From the NCBI GenBank assembly GCA_045546135.1, contig JAZQCD010000016.1, positions 27,823 through 91,822 on the forward strand: a stretch of DNA of 64,000 nt. The letters run 5' to 3'. The first letter of the stretch is position 1. Each line of letters opens with the position of its first letter. Under the pieces are notes generated by a model. That model saw only the letters and a list, made by a program, of their open reading frames with translations, was not told where the DNA came from and did not search any database. The translations under genes were made by a program, and so were the position numbers. This document shows, piece by piece, positions 15,978 to 24,603 of this stretch. Origin of the DNA: RUG13409 sp045546135 (GTDB lineage Bacteria > Bacillota > Clostridia > Peptostreptococcales > Anaerovoracaceae).

Positions 15978-16664
15978 ATGGATTGGTATCCTCTTTTTAA
16001 TTCCATAAGGATAGCTGCAGTGAGCGCAGTCATAGTCTTTTTCTTTGGTATCTTTGCTGCATACTATATAGCAAAGCTGCCAAGAGGAATAAAGGGCATA
16101 CTTGATGTTGTCCTTACTCTTCCTTTGGTGCTGCCTCCAACAGTTGTAGGATACATGCTCTTAAGGATACTCGGACCAAAGCGCATCATAGGAGCATGGT
16201 TCTTAGAGACCTTTGGAATTAGGCTTGTCATGAACTGGTGGTCTGCCATATTTGCGACTGTAGTAGTCGTTTTTCCACTCATGTACAGGACAGTAAGGGG
16301 AGCTTTTGAATCCTTTGACGAGACTCTTGCCTACGCAGGGCAGACCTTAGGACTTTCAGGCAGCTATATATTTTGGCGCATACGGATGCCTTACTGCAGG
16401 CAGGGCATAATTGCGGGAGGCGTCCTTGCCTTTGCAAGGGCCATTGGGGAGTACGGCGCCACATCCATGATCGCAGGTTACACGCCAGGAAAGACAGCTA
16501 CCGTGTCTACGACTGTATATCAGCTTTGGCAGACAGGGAATGATGAGCTTGCAGTGAAGTGGGTCATGGTGAACATTGCCATTTCTGCAGCAGTTCTTTT
16601 GATAGTCAATATGCTCGAGAAAAGAAACGACTCAGGTCATGCAAGGAAGGGAAGGATGTCATGA
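15978..16664 (+). CDS. modB: Molybdate ABC transporter permease
   Basis: A 228-residue inner-membrane permease with about five to six helices. The EAA loop that docks the ATPase is seen as FARAIGEYGATSMIAG, and LPLVLPPTVVGYMLL is characteristic of ModB. The ribosome site is weak (GGTGAT). Its stop overlaps the modC start as ATGA. Confidence 0.94.
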   Translation: MDWYPLFNSIRIAAVSAVIVFFFGIFAAYYIAKLPRGIKGILDVVLTLPLVLPPTVVGYMLLRILGPKRIIGAWFLETFGIRLVMNWWSAIFATVVVVFPLMYRTVRGAFESFDETLAYAGQTLGLSGSYIFWRIRMPYCRQGIIAGGVLAFARAIGEYGATSMIAGYTPGKTATVSTTVYQLWQTGNDELAVKWVMVNIAISAAVLLIVNMLEKRNDSGHARKGRMS

Positions 16665-17686
16665 GCCTTAAGGTAGACATAAAGAAAAAACTTGGCAGTT
16701 TTCTTCTCGACGTAAGTTTTGAAACAGAAGGAGATGTCATGGCACTCCTTGGTGCTTCAGGATCCGGAAAAAGCGTGACCCTGAAATGTATAGCAGGGAT
16801 CATGAGACCTGATGAAGGCCTCATAGTATTGAACGGAGAGACTCTCTTTGACAGCGAAAAGGGCATAGACTTGCCGCCTCAAAAGAGGATGGTCGGATAC
16901 CTTTTTCAGCAATACGCTCTTTTCCCTAATATGAATGTTCTTCAGAATATCATGTGCGGATTCAGGGAAGGCAGCAAAAAGGAAAAGGAGCAAAAAGCCC
17001 TTGAATATATACAAAGATTCAGACTTGAGGGATATGAAAAAAACTATCCCGGGATGCTCTCCGGCGGACAGCAGCAAAGGACGGCGCTTGCAAGGATACT
17101 GGCTTCGGGACCGAAAGCCATACTTTTGGATGAACCTTTTTCGGCTCTCGATCGATATTTAAGGTATACTCTCGAATCAGAACTTTCCGATATACTTTCT
17201 TCATTTGAAGGCGAGATGATATGGGTAAGCCATGATCTTGGCGAATGCTTTAGGCACTGCAGCAAGGTCTGCGTGCTTGAGGAAGGGATCTCTTCTCCTG
17301 TGACCGATATGGAAAGTCTCGTAGAAAGACCGATCACTTTAGGAGCAGCAAAACTTGCAGGCCATAGGAATATCCTAGGCTGCGAAGCAAGAGGCGGCAG
17401 TATATATATACCAAGCTTTGACATGGAGCTTGAAATGGATCCTGTAGGAAGCTCTATGAACATAGTCATACCTTCAAAAGCCATTGAACTTGAAGACGAA
17501 GGTAAAGAAACATTCGTCAAAGCAATGATAAGCGATATCGATCATGATACCCTTGTCATAAGTCCTGATAAAGAGGGCATGAGTGAAAAGCTGTTCCTTG
17601 ATATTGAAAAGGGGAGCTCTTTTAAAGCAGGAGACTTGGTGCATTTCATTGTCCGAAAAGAAAAGTGCATGCTATATAAAAAATAA
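16661..17686 (+). CDS. modC: Molybdate ABC transporter ATP-binding protein
   Basis: A 341-residue ATPase with Walker A GASGSGKS (31-38), signature LSGGQQQR and Walker B AILLDEPFSALD, followed by a C-terminal region of about 110 residues that probably folds as a TOBE/Mop-like anion-sensing domain. The ATG at 16661 overlaps the modB stop, and AGGGAAGGAT is upstream. An in-frame start about 100 bases earlier lies inside modB and is rejected. It energises molybdate or tungstate import. Confidence 0.94.
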   Translation: MSLKVDIKKKLGSFLLDVSFETEGDVMALLGASGSGKSVTLKCIAGIMRPDEGLIVLNGETLFDSEKGIDLPPQKRMVGYLFQQYALFPNMNVLQNIMCGFREGSKKEKEQKALEYIQRFRLEGYEKNYPGMLSGGQQQRTALARILASGPKAILLDEPFSALDRYLRYTLESELSDILSSFEGEMIWVSHDLGECFRHCSKVCVLEEGISSPVTDMESLVERPITLGAAKLAGHRNILGCEARGGSIYIPSFDMELEMDPVGSSMNIVIPSKAIELEDEGKETFVKAMISDIDHDTLVISPDKEGMSEKLFLDIEKGSSFKAGDLVHFIVRKEKCMLYKK

Positions 17687-17693
17687 AGGATCA

Positions 17694-17716
17694 AGCCGCT
17701 GATCGCGGCTTTTTTG
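17694..17716 (+). terminator. Terminator of modABC
   Basis: AGCCGC pairs with GCGGCT over a five-base loop, followed by six T residues. Confidence 0.85.
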
Positions 17717-17788
17717 TTACTTAAGAGAAGAAAATCGGATATAATAGAGGGCGAAATATATTTGATCACAGAATGGAGACTGGAAGAT

Positions 17789-18241
17789 ATGAAACTTGCA
17801 ACAGCATTGACGCAAAGAGCAGACCTTCAGGTGAGGATATCAGAGCTCTCTGTAAGACTTAACAATAATGCAAAGGTCCAGGAAGGTGAAGAACCTGCCG
17901 AAAGACCAGAAGAACTTTTAAAGGAACTTGATTCCTGCTGCAGGCAGCTTGAAGCCCTCATCGCAGGTATAAACCTTACGAACAGCAAGACTGTCATAAA
18001 CGGAAAGACCATAACTGAGCTTCTTGCAAAAAGAGATGTGCTAGCAAAGAAGATAAATACGGAGAGGACCTTCCTTGACAATGCCAGCGAGAGAGTCACG
18101 AGATATTCAAAGACGGAGATAGTCATAAAGAGTACAGTGGATGTGGCAGATCTTCAGAAGAAGATAGACAAAATGTCAAAGGAATTAAGAGAACTTGACG
18201 AGATCATCCAGGAAGCAAACTGGACAACAGAACTTATATAG
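17789..18241 (+). CDS. DIP1984-family protein (formerly septicolysin-like)
   Basis: A 150-residue, charged, mostly helical protein that begins MKLATALTQRADLQVRISEL, as in the DIP1984 (DUF6847) family. Coiled-coil character is clear from regular leucine and glutamate/lysine spacing. The old name septicolysin rests on weak evidence and should not be read as a toxin function. The ATG at 17789 has GGAG 10 bases upstream, and TATAAT is present near 17740. A tRNA-like non-coding RNA follows directly, which may be a functional link. Confidence 0.75.
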   Translation: MKLATALTQRADLQVRISELSVRLNNNAKVQEGEEPAERPEELLKELDSCCRQLEALIAGINLTNSKTVINGKTITELLAKRDVLAKKINTERTFLDNASERVTRYSKTEIVIKSTVDVADLQKKIDKMSKELRELDEIIQEANWTTELI

Positions 18242-18270
18242 CTATTAAGCTTGGTAGCCGACCAATGCGG

Positions 18271-18401
18271 AGCGGATGAGATCTCCTTAGGCTGAGAATG
18301 AGCCGAGTGCGAAAGCATAGGAATGGTGCGCCTATGGGCAGGCGACGGGTTCGAATCCTTGAATGCATTTTTATGCCCTGCATATTTACATCCGTTTTTT
18401 T
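18271..18401 (+). ncRNA. tRNA-like non-coding RNA, candidate bacterial Y RNA
   Basis: No open frame fits here, but the sequence folds like a tRNA mimic closed by CGGATG (18273-18278) pairing with CATCCG (18389-18394), which runs straight into seven T residues. Inside are a D-arm-like hairpin GGCT/AGCC (18290-18304), an anticodon-arm-like stem CATAGG/CCTATG with a 9-base loop (18316-18336), and a T-arm-like GGTTCGAATCC (18348-18358). There is no 7-bp acceptor stem and no CCA, so it is not a working tRNA. Bacterial Y RNAs (YrlA), which bind the Ro60 homologue Rsr, carry such a tRNA-like module. No rsr gene is in this window, so the class is an inference. Confidence 0.5.
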
Positions 18402-18463
18402 ATACTTTATATTAACTACCTTATCATCGACCGCACGGCGAGGGAGTGGACAGGGGACATTTA

Positions 18464-18493
18464 AGGTCCGGGATCTTGGTTCCGGATCTTTTA
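18464..18493 (+). terminator. Hairpin terminator before MATE gene
   Basis: AGGTCCGG (18464-18471) pairs with CCGGATCT (18482-18489), followed by TTTATT. The 60 bases between the tRNA-like RNA and this hairpin are GC-richer than their surroundings and unexplained; they may be a 3' part of the same or another small RNA. Confidence 0.6.
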
Positions 18494-18623
18494 TTATGCT
18501 TTTGTAAAAAAGTATAAAATATGTTTTATAAAATATAATTACTTACAATGGAAATATTATGGATGAAACTGTAAAATACATGCAGTAAATTTAGATAAAA
18601 AAGAGAGAAGACAAGCAAATAAT

Positions 18624-20054
18624 ATGAACATTTCAAAACTTTTGACTGCAAGGGATGTGACCACGGGACGCCCATGGAAGAGGCTGCTTGAACTTGCGCT
18701 TCCATTGTTCCTTGGCAATATAGCTCAGGCCCTTTACAATACGGTAGATACTATCATAGTCGGTAAATATGTGGGAGACGACGCACTGTCTGCAGTAGGC
18801 GCAGCCGGGCCTCTTGTCAACTTCATATTCATTTTCTTTATAGGTATAGCGACGGGCGCAGGTATCATAGCATCCCAAAGATTCGGTGCAAAGGACAGAG
18901 AAGGGCTTTCCCTTGTCATGGGAAATACTCTCATCCTTACGATCATAGTCAGCATCATCACGACTATCCTTGGTCTTGCCATAACCCTTTTGCCAATCTT
19001 CGGCGGAAAGGATCTCCTTCAGATCATGAACACGCCTGAGGGCACTATATATGAATGGTGTCGCCAGTACATGACAGTCATATTCTGCGGCGTCACTGCT
19101 ACTATCTTTTACAATATGTTTGCAGGTTCCATGAGAGCTCTTGGGGACAGCGTGTCAGCGCTCATCTTCCTTCTCATTTCGACAGGGATCAACATAGTAC
19201 TTGATATATACTTCGTTGCAAGACTTGGGCTTGGCGTATTCGGAGTAGCTCTTGCAACCATCATAGCGCAGGCAATATCAGCCATAGCATGCGCTGTCAA
19301 GCTCTTCAACATGAAGGAGTATTTCCAGATAACCAGGAAAGAACTAAAGCTGAAGGGCCATATAATAAAGCAGATACTTGCTCTTGGTATCCCCAACGGT
19401 GTAAGCCAGGGAATATTCTCTTTTTCATGGTTCCTTGTACAGTCCCTTACTAACAGCATGGGCGCTGCAGTCATGGCATGCAATGTTGTAGTAGGAAGGG
19501 TCGATGCCTTTGCCATGCTCCCTTATCTGTCTCTTGGAAATGCCATGACTACCTACATAGGCCAAAATTACGGAGGCAGGAAACTTGAGCGTATAGAGAC
19601 AGGTTCAAAGCAGGGCATAGTAATGGCCTGGATCACCTCAGTTACCCTTACTCTTCTTTTGTTTATGTTCGGAAAGGATATAGCGGGATGGTTCACAGAG
19701 ACAGAAGCCATCAGAGAAATGGCTGCTGCAAGCCTTAGGATACTTTCTGTAGGCTATCTCATCATGGGAATGAACCAGACGCTTTTTGGTTTCCTAAGAG
19801 GCATAGGATCAACGACCACTACCATGGTCATAAGCATCATAACTCAAGTTGTTGTAAGGGTCCCTGTTGCATATCTTCTGGCCCACCTTACCACTTCTCC
19901 TGAGTATCCTCACGGGGACTTCAGAGTACTTCATGTTTCTTTGGTCTGCGCATGGACAATGGGTTCTGTGCTTTCTCTATTCTTTTACAGCAAAAAGAAA
20001 AAGATGCTCAGAGCCAATGCCGATGATACATGGCAGCTGGAATATACGGAATGA
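18624..20054 (+). CDS. MATE-family multidrug/metabolite exporter
   Basis: A 476-residue, 12-helix membrane exporter that uses a sodium or proton gradient. MATE features are the LALPLFLGNIAQALYNTVDTIIVGKYVG N-terminal segment and the pseudo-repeat with GNAMTTYIGQNYGG in the second half. Substrate unknown. It is distinct from the second MATE protein encoded at 24.6-26.0 kb; the two share the family fold but are not close copies. The ribosome site is weak (AGAGAGAAG). A terminator follows. Confidence 0.9.
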   Translation: MNISKLLTARDVTTGRPWKRLLELALPLFLGNIAQALYNTVDTIIVGKYVGDDALSAVGAAGPLVNFIFIFFIGIATGAGIIASQRFGAKDREGLSLVMGNTLILTIIVSIITTILGLAITLLPIFGGKDLLQIMNTPEGTIYEWCRQYMTVIFCGVTATIFYNMFAGSMRALGDSVSALIFLLISTGINIVLDIYFVARLGLGVFGVALATIIAQAISAIACAVKLFNMKEYFQITRKELKLKGHIIKQILALGIPNGVSQGIFSFSWFLVQSLTNSMGAAVMACNVVVGRVDAFAMLPYLSLGNAMTTYIGQNYGGRKLERIETGSKQGIVMAWITSVTLTLLLFMFGKDIAGWFTETEAIREMAAASLRILSVGYLIMGMNQTLFGFLRGIGSTTTTMVISIITQVVVRVPVAYLLAHLTTSPEYPHGDFRVLHVSLVCAWTMGSVLSLFFYSKKKKMLRANADDTWQLEYTE

Positions 20055-20064
20055 ATTTAGACGC

Positions 20065-20099
20065 ATACCTAAGGGAATTTCCCTTGGGTATATTTTTTT
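20065..20099 (+). terminator. Terminator after MATE gene
   Basis: ATACCTAAGGGAA pairs with TTTCCCTTGGGTAT, then a run of seven T residues. Confidence 0.88.
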
Positions 20100-20183
20100 A
20101 TAAAAAAATGGTATTATAAGATGTTAGATATAGATCTTAAAGATCATAAGATCACGGATATAGATTCTAAAGGGAGAAAAACA

Positions 20184-22694
20184 ATGCCAAGAGGAAGAGA
20201 AAAAAATATCACCGGACAGGGCAAAGATGTATTCAAAAGAGGTGAAGACCTCGGAACAGGTCCTGTAGGTAAAGAGGACGGATATGAAGGCCGTCCCATG
20301 GGAAGTTCAAGACCAAAGAACGAACACAGCAGCTCTTTGGATAAAAGGACCGGTATGGCAGAGAAAGGCGAGACCTTTCGAAGAATGTCAGGAGGACAGG
20401 AAACAAGAAGCTTTCAACCGGGCGGATCTCAAACGCGCGGTGCTCAGACGAGAGGTATCTTCGGAGGAAGACTCATAAGATATATCATCATAGCAGTAGT
20501 GATCTACTTCGTCCTTAGCTTCATATTCGGAGGTATGGGAGGAGAAAACGACCCGACTCCTACACCTACACCGTCACCTGTTCCAAGCGGAAACCAGGAG
20601 ATAGAGATCCCCTTCGATCACCAGACAGTAACGAGCAATATAAGTTCATCTACTACTTCTGCAGGGTGGAGCACTCTCAATAACTCAGGTAAACTCGATA
20701 CCTCAGTCGCTTCAGGCGCAAGAGACAAGTACACGAAGATCAAAGGAAGCGGCAATGATACTGTCACTGTCATGGTATATATGTGCGGAGCCGATCTTGA
20801 ATCAAGATCAGGTCTTGGTACATCCGACCTTGTTGAGATGATCAATGCCACCATGAATGACAAAGTGAACGTAGTAGTTTACTGCGGAGGTACTACAAGG
20901 TGGCAAAATGATGTCCTGAATTCAAGGACCAACCAGATCATACTCATAAAAGACGGCGGCATAGCCTTCCTTTCTCAGGACGAAGGCAATGTTGCAATGA
21001 CCAAGCCTTCTACTTTGAGCGGCTTTATCAAATATTGTGCAAAGAATTTTGAAGCCGACAGATATGAGCTCATATTCTGGGATCACGGCGCAGGAACTCT
21101 TTCCGGTTACGGCTATGACGAAAAGTTCACATCAAGCGGCACCATGACACTTTCAGGCATCAACCAGGCTTTAAAAGACGGCGGAGTCAAGTTCGATTTC
21201 GTAGGATTTGACGCATGCCTCATGGCCACTGCAGAGACAGGTCTCATGCTATCAAATTATGCTGACTACATGATCGCATCGGAAGAGGTCGAAGCAGGAT
21301 ACGGATGGTACTATACCAACTGGCTCACTTCTCTTGCTAAGAACACATCTACTCCTACTGTACAGATAGGAAAAGAGATAGTAGATGATTTCATAGCAAC
21401 ATGCGCAAAGCAGGTACCCGGACAGAAGGCTACCCTTTCAGTAGTAGACCTTGCCGAACTTTCAGCTACTATGCCAAAGGAACTGAAGGACTTTGCTACA
21501 ACTACACAGGCTCTTATCAAGGAGAACTACAACACTGTAGCAACAGCAAGATCATCCACAAGAGAATTCTCAACTCAGAGCATAGACCAGGTAGACCTTG
21601 TAAACCTCGCTCTCAATATGAAGACCGAAGAAGGCAGAGCTCTTGCGGACGCAGTTTTAGGAGCAGTCAAATACAACAAGGTATCCAGCAATATGACCAA
21701 TGCCTACGGTCTGTCCATATACTTCCCATACAAGAAGGCTTCAGGAGTCAAGACTGCAGTCAGCACCTATGAAGCCATAGGTATGGAAGATGAATATTCA
21801 AGGTGCATACAGGCCTTTGCAGGAGTCACATCTTCAGGACAGAACGTACAGCAGAATGTATATCCTCAGTATACAGGAGGAGGATCCTCCATATTCGATC
21901 TTTTCGAAGAGTACAATCAGGGAAGCAGCTCATCCCAAGGATCAACAGGATATATGAGTGAAGAGGCCATGGAGGAACTCATAGGTTCACTTCTTGAGTC
22001 TCTCCTTTCAGACAGATCTGTCATATCCACAAAGGAAGTAGCGTCCATAGTAAGGAACAATGTCTTTGATGCATCAAAACTCATATGGACAAAGACAGAC
22101 AAAGGTACGGTCATAAGCTTAAGCGGCAATAACTGGAGCGTAGTAAGAGATCTGTGCCTCAATATGTTCTATGATGACGGAGCAGGATATATAGACCTTG
22201 GACTTGATAACATCTATGATATCACTGAGGACGGACAGCTTGTAGCCGATGAAGAAGGAACATGGCTTGCAATAAATCAGCAGCCCATAGCCTACTATTA
22301 CATAGACTCCATAGACGACGGCACTGACTACATCATCTTCGGAAGAGTTCCTGCTCTTCTCAACGGAGACAGAGTGAACCTGATCCTTGAGTACAGGAAC
22401 GGTACATGGACAGTGGCAGGAGCAAACTTTGACTACAGCCAGACAGAAGGTGTCGAAGCCATAGCTAAGAACCTTGTTGAGATAAAGGACGGAGATACTA
22501 TAGACTTCATATGCGATTACTACAGCTATGACGGAAAGTATGAGTCCACTCATATGCTAGGAGACAGGCTCACTGTGAACGGGCAGCTCATTGTCAGCGA
22601 TGTATATCTCCCAAGACCTGATGCTATAAACGAAGCATATATCTTTACAGATATCTACGGCCAGGAATATTGGACACCGGTAGTTCCAAGGTAA
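20184..22694 (+). CDS. Membrane-anchored clostripain-family (C11) cysteine peptidase
   Basis: An 836-residue surface peptidase. Residues 1-95 are polar, rich in Gly, Arg, Ser and Gln. A membrane helix at about 98-117 is followed by a Pro-Thr linker (PTPTPTPSPVPSG) and then the C11 domain, with the catalytic pair His301 in WDHGAGTLSGYG and Cys345 in GFDACLMAT. After the peptidase domain, about 250 residues form a C-terminal domain I cannot place. I chose ATG 20184, preceded by AGGGAGA. The upstream ATG at 20121 would coincide with the likely transcript start. C11 enzymes cleave after Arg or Lys; the target here is unknown. No propeptide boundary could be seen. Confidence 0.85.
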   Translation: MPRGREKNITGQGKDVFKRGEDLGTGPVGKEDGYEGRPMGSSRPKNEHSSSLDKRTGMAEKGETFRRMSGGQETRSFQPGGSQTRGAQTRGIFGGRLIRYIIIAVVIYFVLSFIFGGMGGENDPTPTPTPSPVPSGNQEIEIPFDHQTVTSNISSSTTSAGWSTLNNSGKLDTSVASGARDKYTKIKGSGNDTVTVMVYMCGADLESRSGLGTSDLVEMINATMNDKVNVVVYCGGTTRWQNDVLNSRTNQIILIKDGGIAFLSQDEGNVAMTKPSTLSGFIKYCAKNFEADRYELIFWDHGAGTLSGYGYDEKFTSSGTMTLSGINQALKDGGVKFDFVGFDACLMATAETGLMLSNYADYMIASEEVEAGYGWYYTNWLTSLAKNTSTPTVQIGKEIVDDFIATCAKQVPGQKATLSVVDLAELSATMPKELKDFATTTQALIKENYNTVATARSSTREFSTQSIDQVDLVNLALNMKTEEGRALADAVLGAVKYNKVSSNMTNAYGLSIYFPYKKASGVKTAVSTYEAIGMEDEYSRCIQAFAGVTSSGQNVQQNVYPQYTGGGSSIFDLFEEYNQGSSSSQGSTGYMSEEAMEELIGSLLESLLSDRSVISTKEVASIVRNNVFDASKLIWTKTDKGTVISLSGNNWSVVRDLCLNMFYDDGAGYIDLGLDNIYDITEDGQLVADEEGTWLAINQQPIAYYYIDSIDDGTDYIIFGRVPALLNGDRVNLILEYRNGTWTVAGANFDYSQTEGVEAIAKNLVEIKDGDTIDFICDYYSYDGKYESTHMLGDRLTVNGQLIVSDVYLPRPDAINEAYIFTDIYGQEYWTPVVPR

Positions 22695-22710
22695 GATAAA
22701 AGTTTTTTTT

Positions 22711-22741
22711 GGCGCAGCTGCATATGCGGCTGCGCCTTTTT
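22711..22741 (+). terminator. Terminator after C11 peptidase
   Basis: GGCGCAGC pairs with GCTGCGCC over a ten-base loop, followed by five T residues. Confidence 0.9.
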
Positions 22742-22818
22742 ATAGGATACTCTTAAATCAAGATAATATGGATGAAGTCGCAATTCAGATCTCATTCACG
22801 CAAAAGAGGTGAAATACA

Positions 22819-24516
22819 ATGGTCAAAACCGGCAAAAAGATAATAGGTATAGCAGGACTTGTTCTTGCTGTATTCAACCTTCTTATGTTCTTCTCCATGC
22901 GGCCTTGCTGGAGCGGTATAAGCAAGACCTTTGGATATACAAACGGTGGTTCAAAGTTCATCCTGGACTTTCCTGTATATCTTTGCATCGTCTTTTTTCT
23001 CATTTTCATAAGCGAGCTTGCTCTTGTCATATTCTCAAAGTTTTGGAAGAGATGGCCCATAGTATACCTGTTCGTAAACACGATACTTCTTGGAGGAGTC
23101 ATAGCTGTCATAGTCCTTGGAGCAAAGGATTACATGCGCTTCATATGGGTATATTTCTTTAAAGCTTTGGGCGTAGCTGCAGCAGTAGGTATATTAGGAT
23201 GGCTCCTTTTTGCATATCCAAGGAGAAAGGTCTCATACAACAAGATATTCAGGACTGTAGGACTTGGACTTGCAATAATATGCGCATGCCTTTATCTTAC
23301 AGGATTCGAAAAGAATGAACTTCTCCACGATCCTGTAGTCTATGCTGTAGAAGATGAATACCAGATAGTTTTTTCAAGCAAAGCGGATTCTCTAGGCTGG
23401 GTCACTGCCGGAGGAAAGGACTATTATGACCTGTATGCAGGCAGCCAGGTAAGCGACAAGATACATAAGGTCTGCGTACCTATGGAGGTCTTAGATAAGG
23501 CAGGCGGATACGAGATACATCTTCAAAAGGTCATATACAGAGGTCCATTTGGAGGACTTCTCGGAAAAGAGATCACAAAGGATGTCGAATTCAGGGCCAT
23601 CGATCTTTCCGACGGTCTTAGATATTTCAACCTTTCTGACATTCACATGAACAAGATAGCTGCCTGCGGCACTGAGTTCAGCGTAGGCGAATATGACTTT
23701 TTAGTCCTTGACGGAGACATAGTATCCGATGTGGAGACCTTTAAAGATGCAAATTATGCAAATGAAGTAGCATCTTTGATGACTCACGGAGAAATGCCTG
23801 TCATATATGCAAGAGGAAATCATGAAGTCAAGGGCGCGTGGTCAGATAAGCTTTACAGGTTTGTCGGAAGTAAGGATCAGAAATTCTATTTCAGCGTAAA
23901 TATGGGAGGACTCTATGCTCTCGTTCTTGATATAGGCGAAGATCACGAAGACGATTGGTGGGAGTATTACGGAACGGCAGCCTTCGATCAGTATAGAGAA
24001 GAACAACTTAGGTTTGTTGACAGCGAGATCGAAAAAGGCAGCTATATGGATGCAAAGTACAGGCTCGTAGTCTGTCATATACCCATCGTTTATGTCAATT
24101 ACAGACATAATCACGAATATATCAAAAAGGAACTTACGGATCGCTTGAACAGGATGGATATAGACATGTCCATTTGCGGCCATCAGCATGAAGTCATTAT
24201 ATTTGAACCGGGACTTGTGGCTCCTTATGAAAAGCTCGTTTACAATCCTGAATATGCTGATGGGACCTACAACGGCTACCTTACAGATTTCAATTTCCCG
24301 AATCTAATGGCAAGTAAGTTTGGATATATTCAGAAGGAAAGTGAATCAGATAAAAAGAGTCATATTGGGCTTTTGATAGAAGCAGATGTGGATGCCAAAA
24401 CTCAGGTCTGCTCATATATCAATTCAAACGGCGAGAGCATAAAGCTGGTTAATCCCTTTGCAGATAAAAGTTATGGAAACAGCATAGAGATCTCAGCCGA
24501 TGGAAAGTGGGAATGA
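22819..24516 (+). CDS. Membrane metallophosphoesterase
   Basis: A 565-residue protein with about five N-terminal membrane helices (roughly residues 8-160), a beta-rich segment, and then a calcineurin-like phosphoesterase domain. Metal ligands are seen in order: DIH (Asp274, His276), DGD (298-300), GNH (333-335), CHIP near 417, and GHQH (454-457). The active site would face outside the cell if the helix count is odd. Substrates could be phosphodiesters or lipid-linked phosphates; nothing here decides. AGAGGTG precedes the ATG. It is monocistronic between terminators. Confidence 0.83.
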   Translation: MVKTGKKIIGIAGLVLAVFNLLMFFSMRPCWSGISKTFGYTNGGSKFILDFPVYLCIVFFLIFISELALVIFSKFWKRWPIVYLFVNTILLGGVIAVIVLGAKDYMRFIWVYFFKALGVAAAVGILGWLLFAYPRRKVSYNKIFRTVGLGLAIICACLYLTGFEKNELLHDPVVYAVEDEYQIVFSSKADSLGWVTAGGKDYYDLYAGSQVSDKIHKVCVPMEVLDKAGGYEIHLQKVIYRGPFGGLLGKEITKDVEFRAIDLSDGLRYFNLSDIHMNKIAACGTEFSVGEYDFLVLDGDIVSDVETFKDANYANEVASLMTHGEMPVIYARGNHEVKGAWSDKLYRFVGSKDQKFYFSVNMGGLYALVLDIGEDHEDDWWEYYGTAAFDQYREEQLRFVDSEIEKGSYMDAKYRLVVCHIPIVYVNYRHNHEYIKKELTDRLNRMDIDMSICGHQHEVIIFEPGLVAPYEKLVYNPEYADGTYNGYLTDFNFPNLMASKFGYIQKESESDKKSHIGLLIEADVDAKTQVCSYINSNGESIKLVNPFADKSYGNSIEISADGKWE

Positions 24517-24549
24517 CTTGCTTCCCATATGTATCATACAGCATATGAA

Positions 24550-24594
24550 GCCCTTCAAAAGGGCATAAAAAAGACGGTTTTTGCCGTCTTTTTT
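24550..24594. terminator. Two hairpins, bidirectional terminator
   Basis: GCCCTT-CAAAA-GGGC (24550-24564) is followed by AAAAAAGACGG ... CCGTCTTTTTT (24567-24594), which has T runs on both strands. It serves the phosphoesterase gene and the convergent MATE gene. Confidence 0.85.
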
Positions 24595-24603
24595 GAGTGC
24601 TTT

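Noticed and set aside
18345..18360. A true tRNA, because of the GGTTCGAATCC T-arm-like sequence
   Set aside because: No 7-bp acceptor stem, no CCA end and an anticodon loop of nine bases. It was kept as a tRNA-like RNA.
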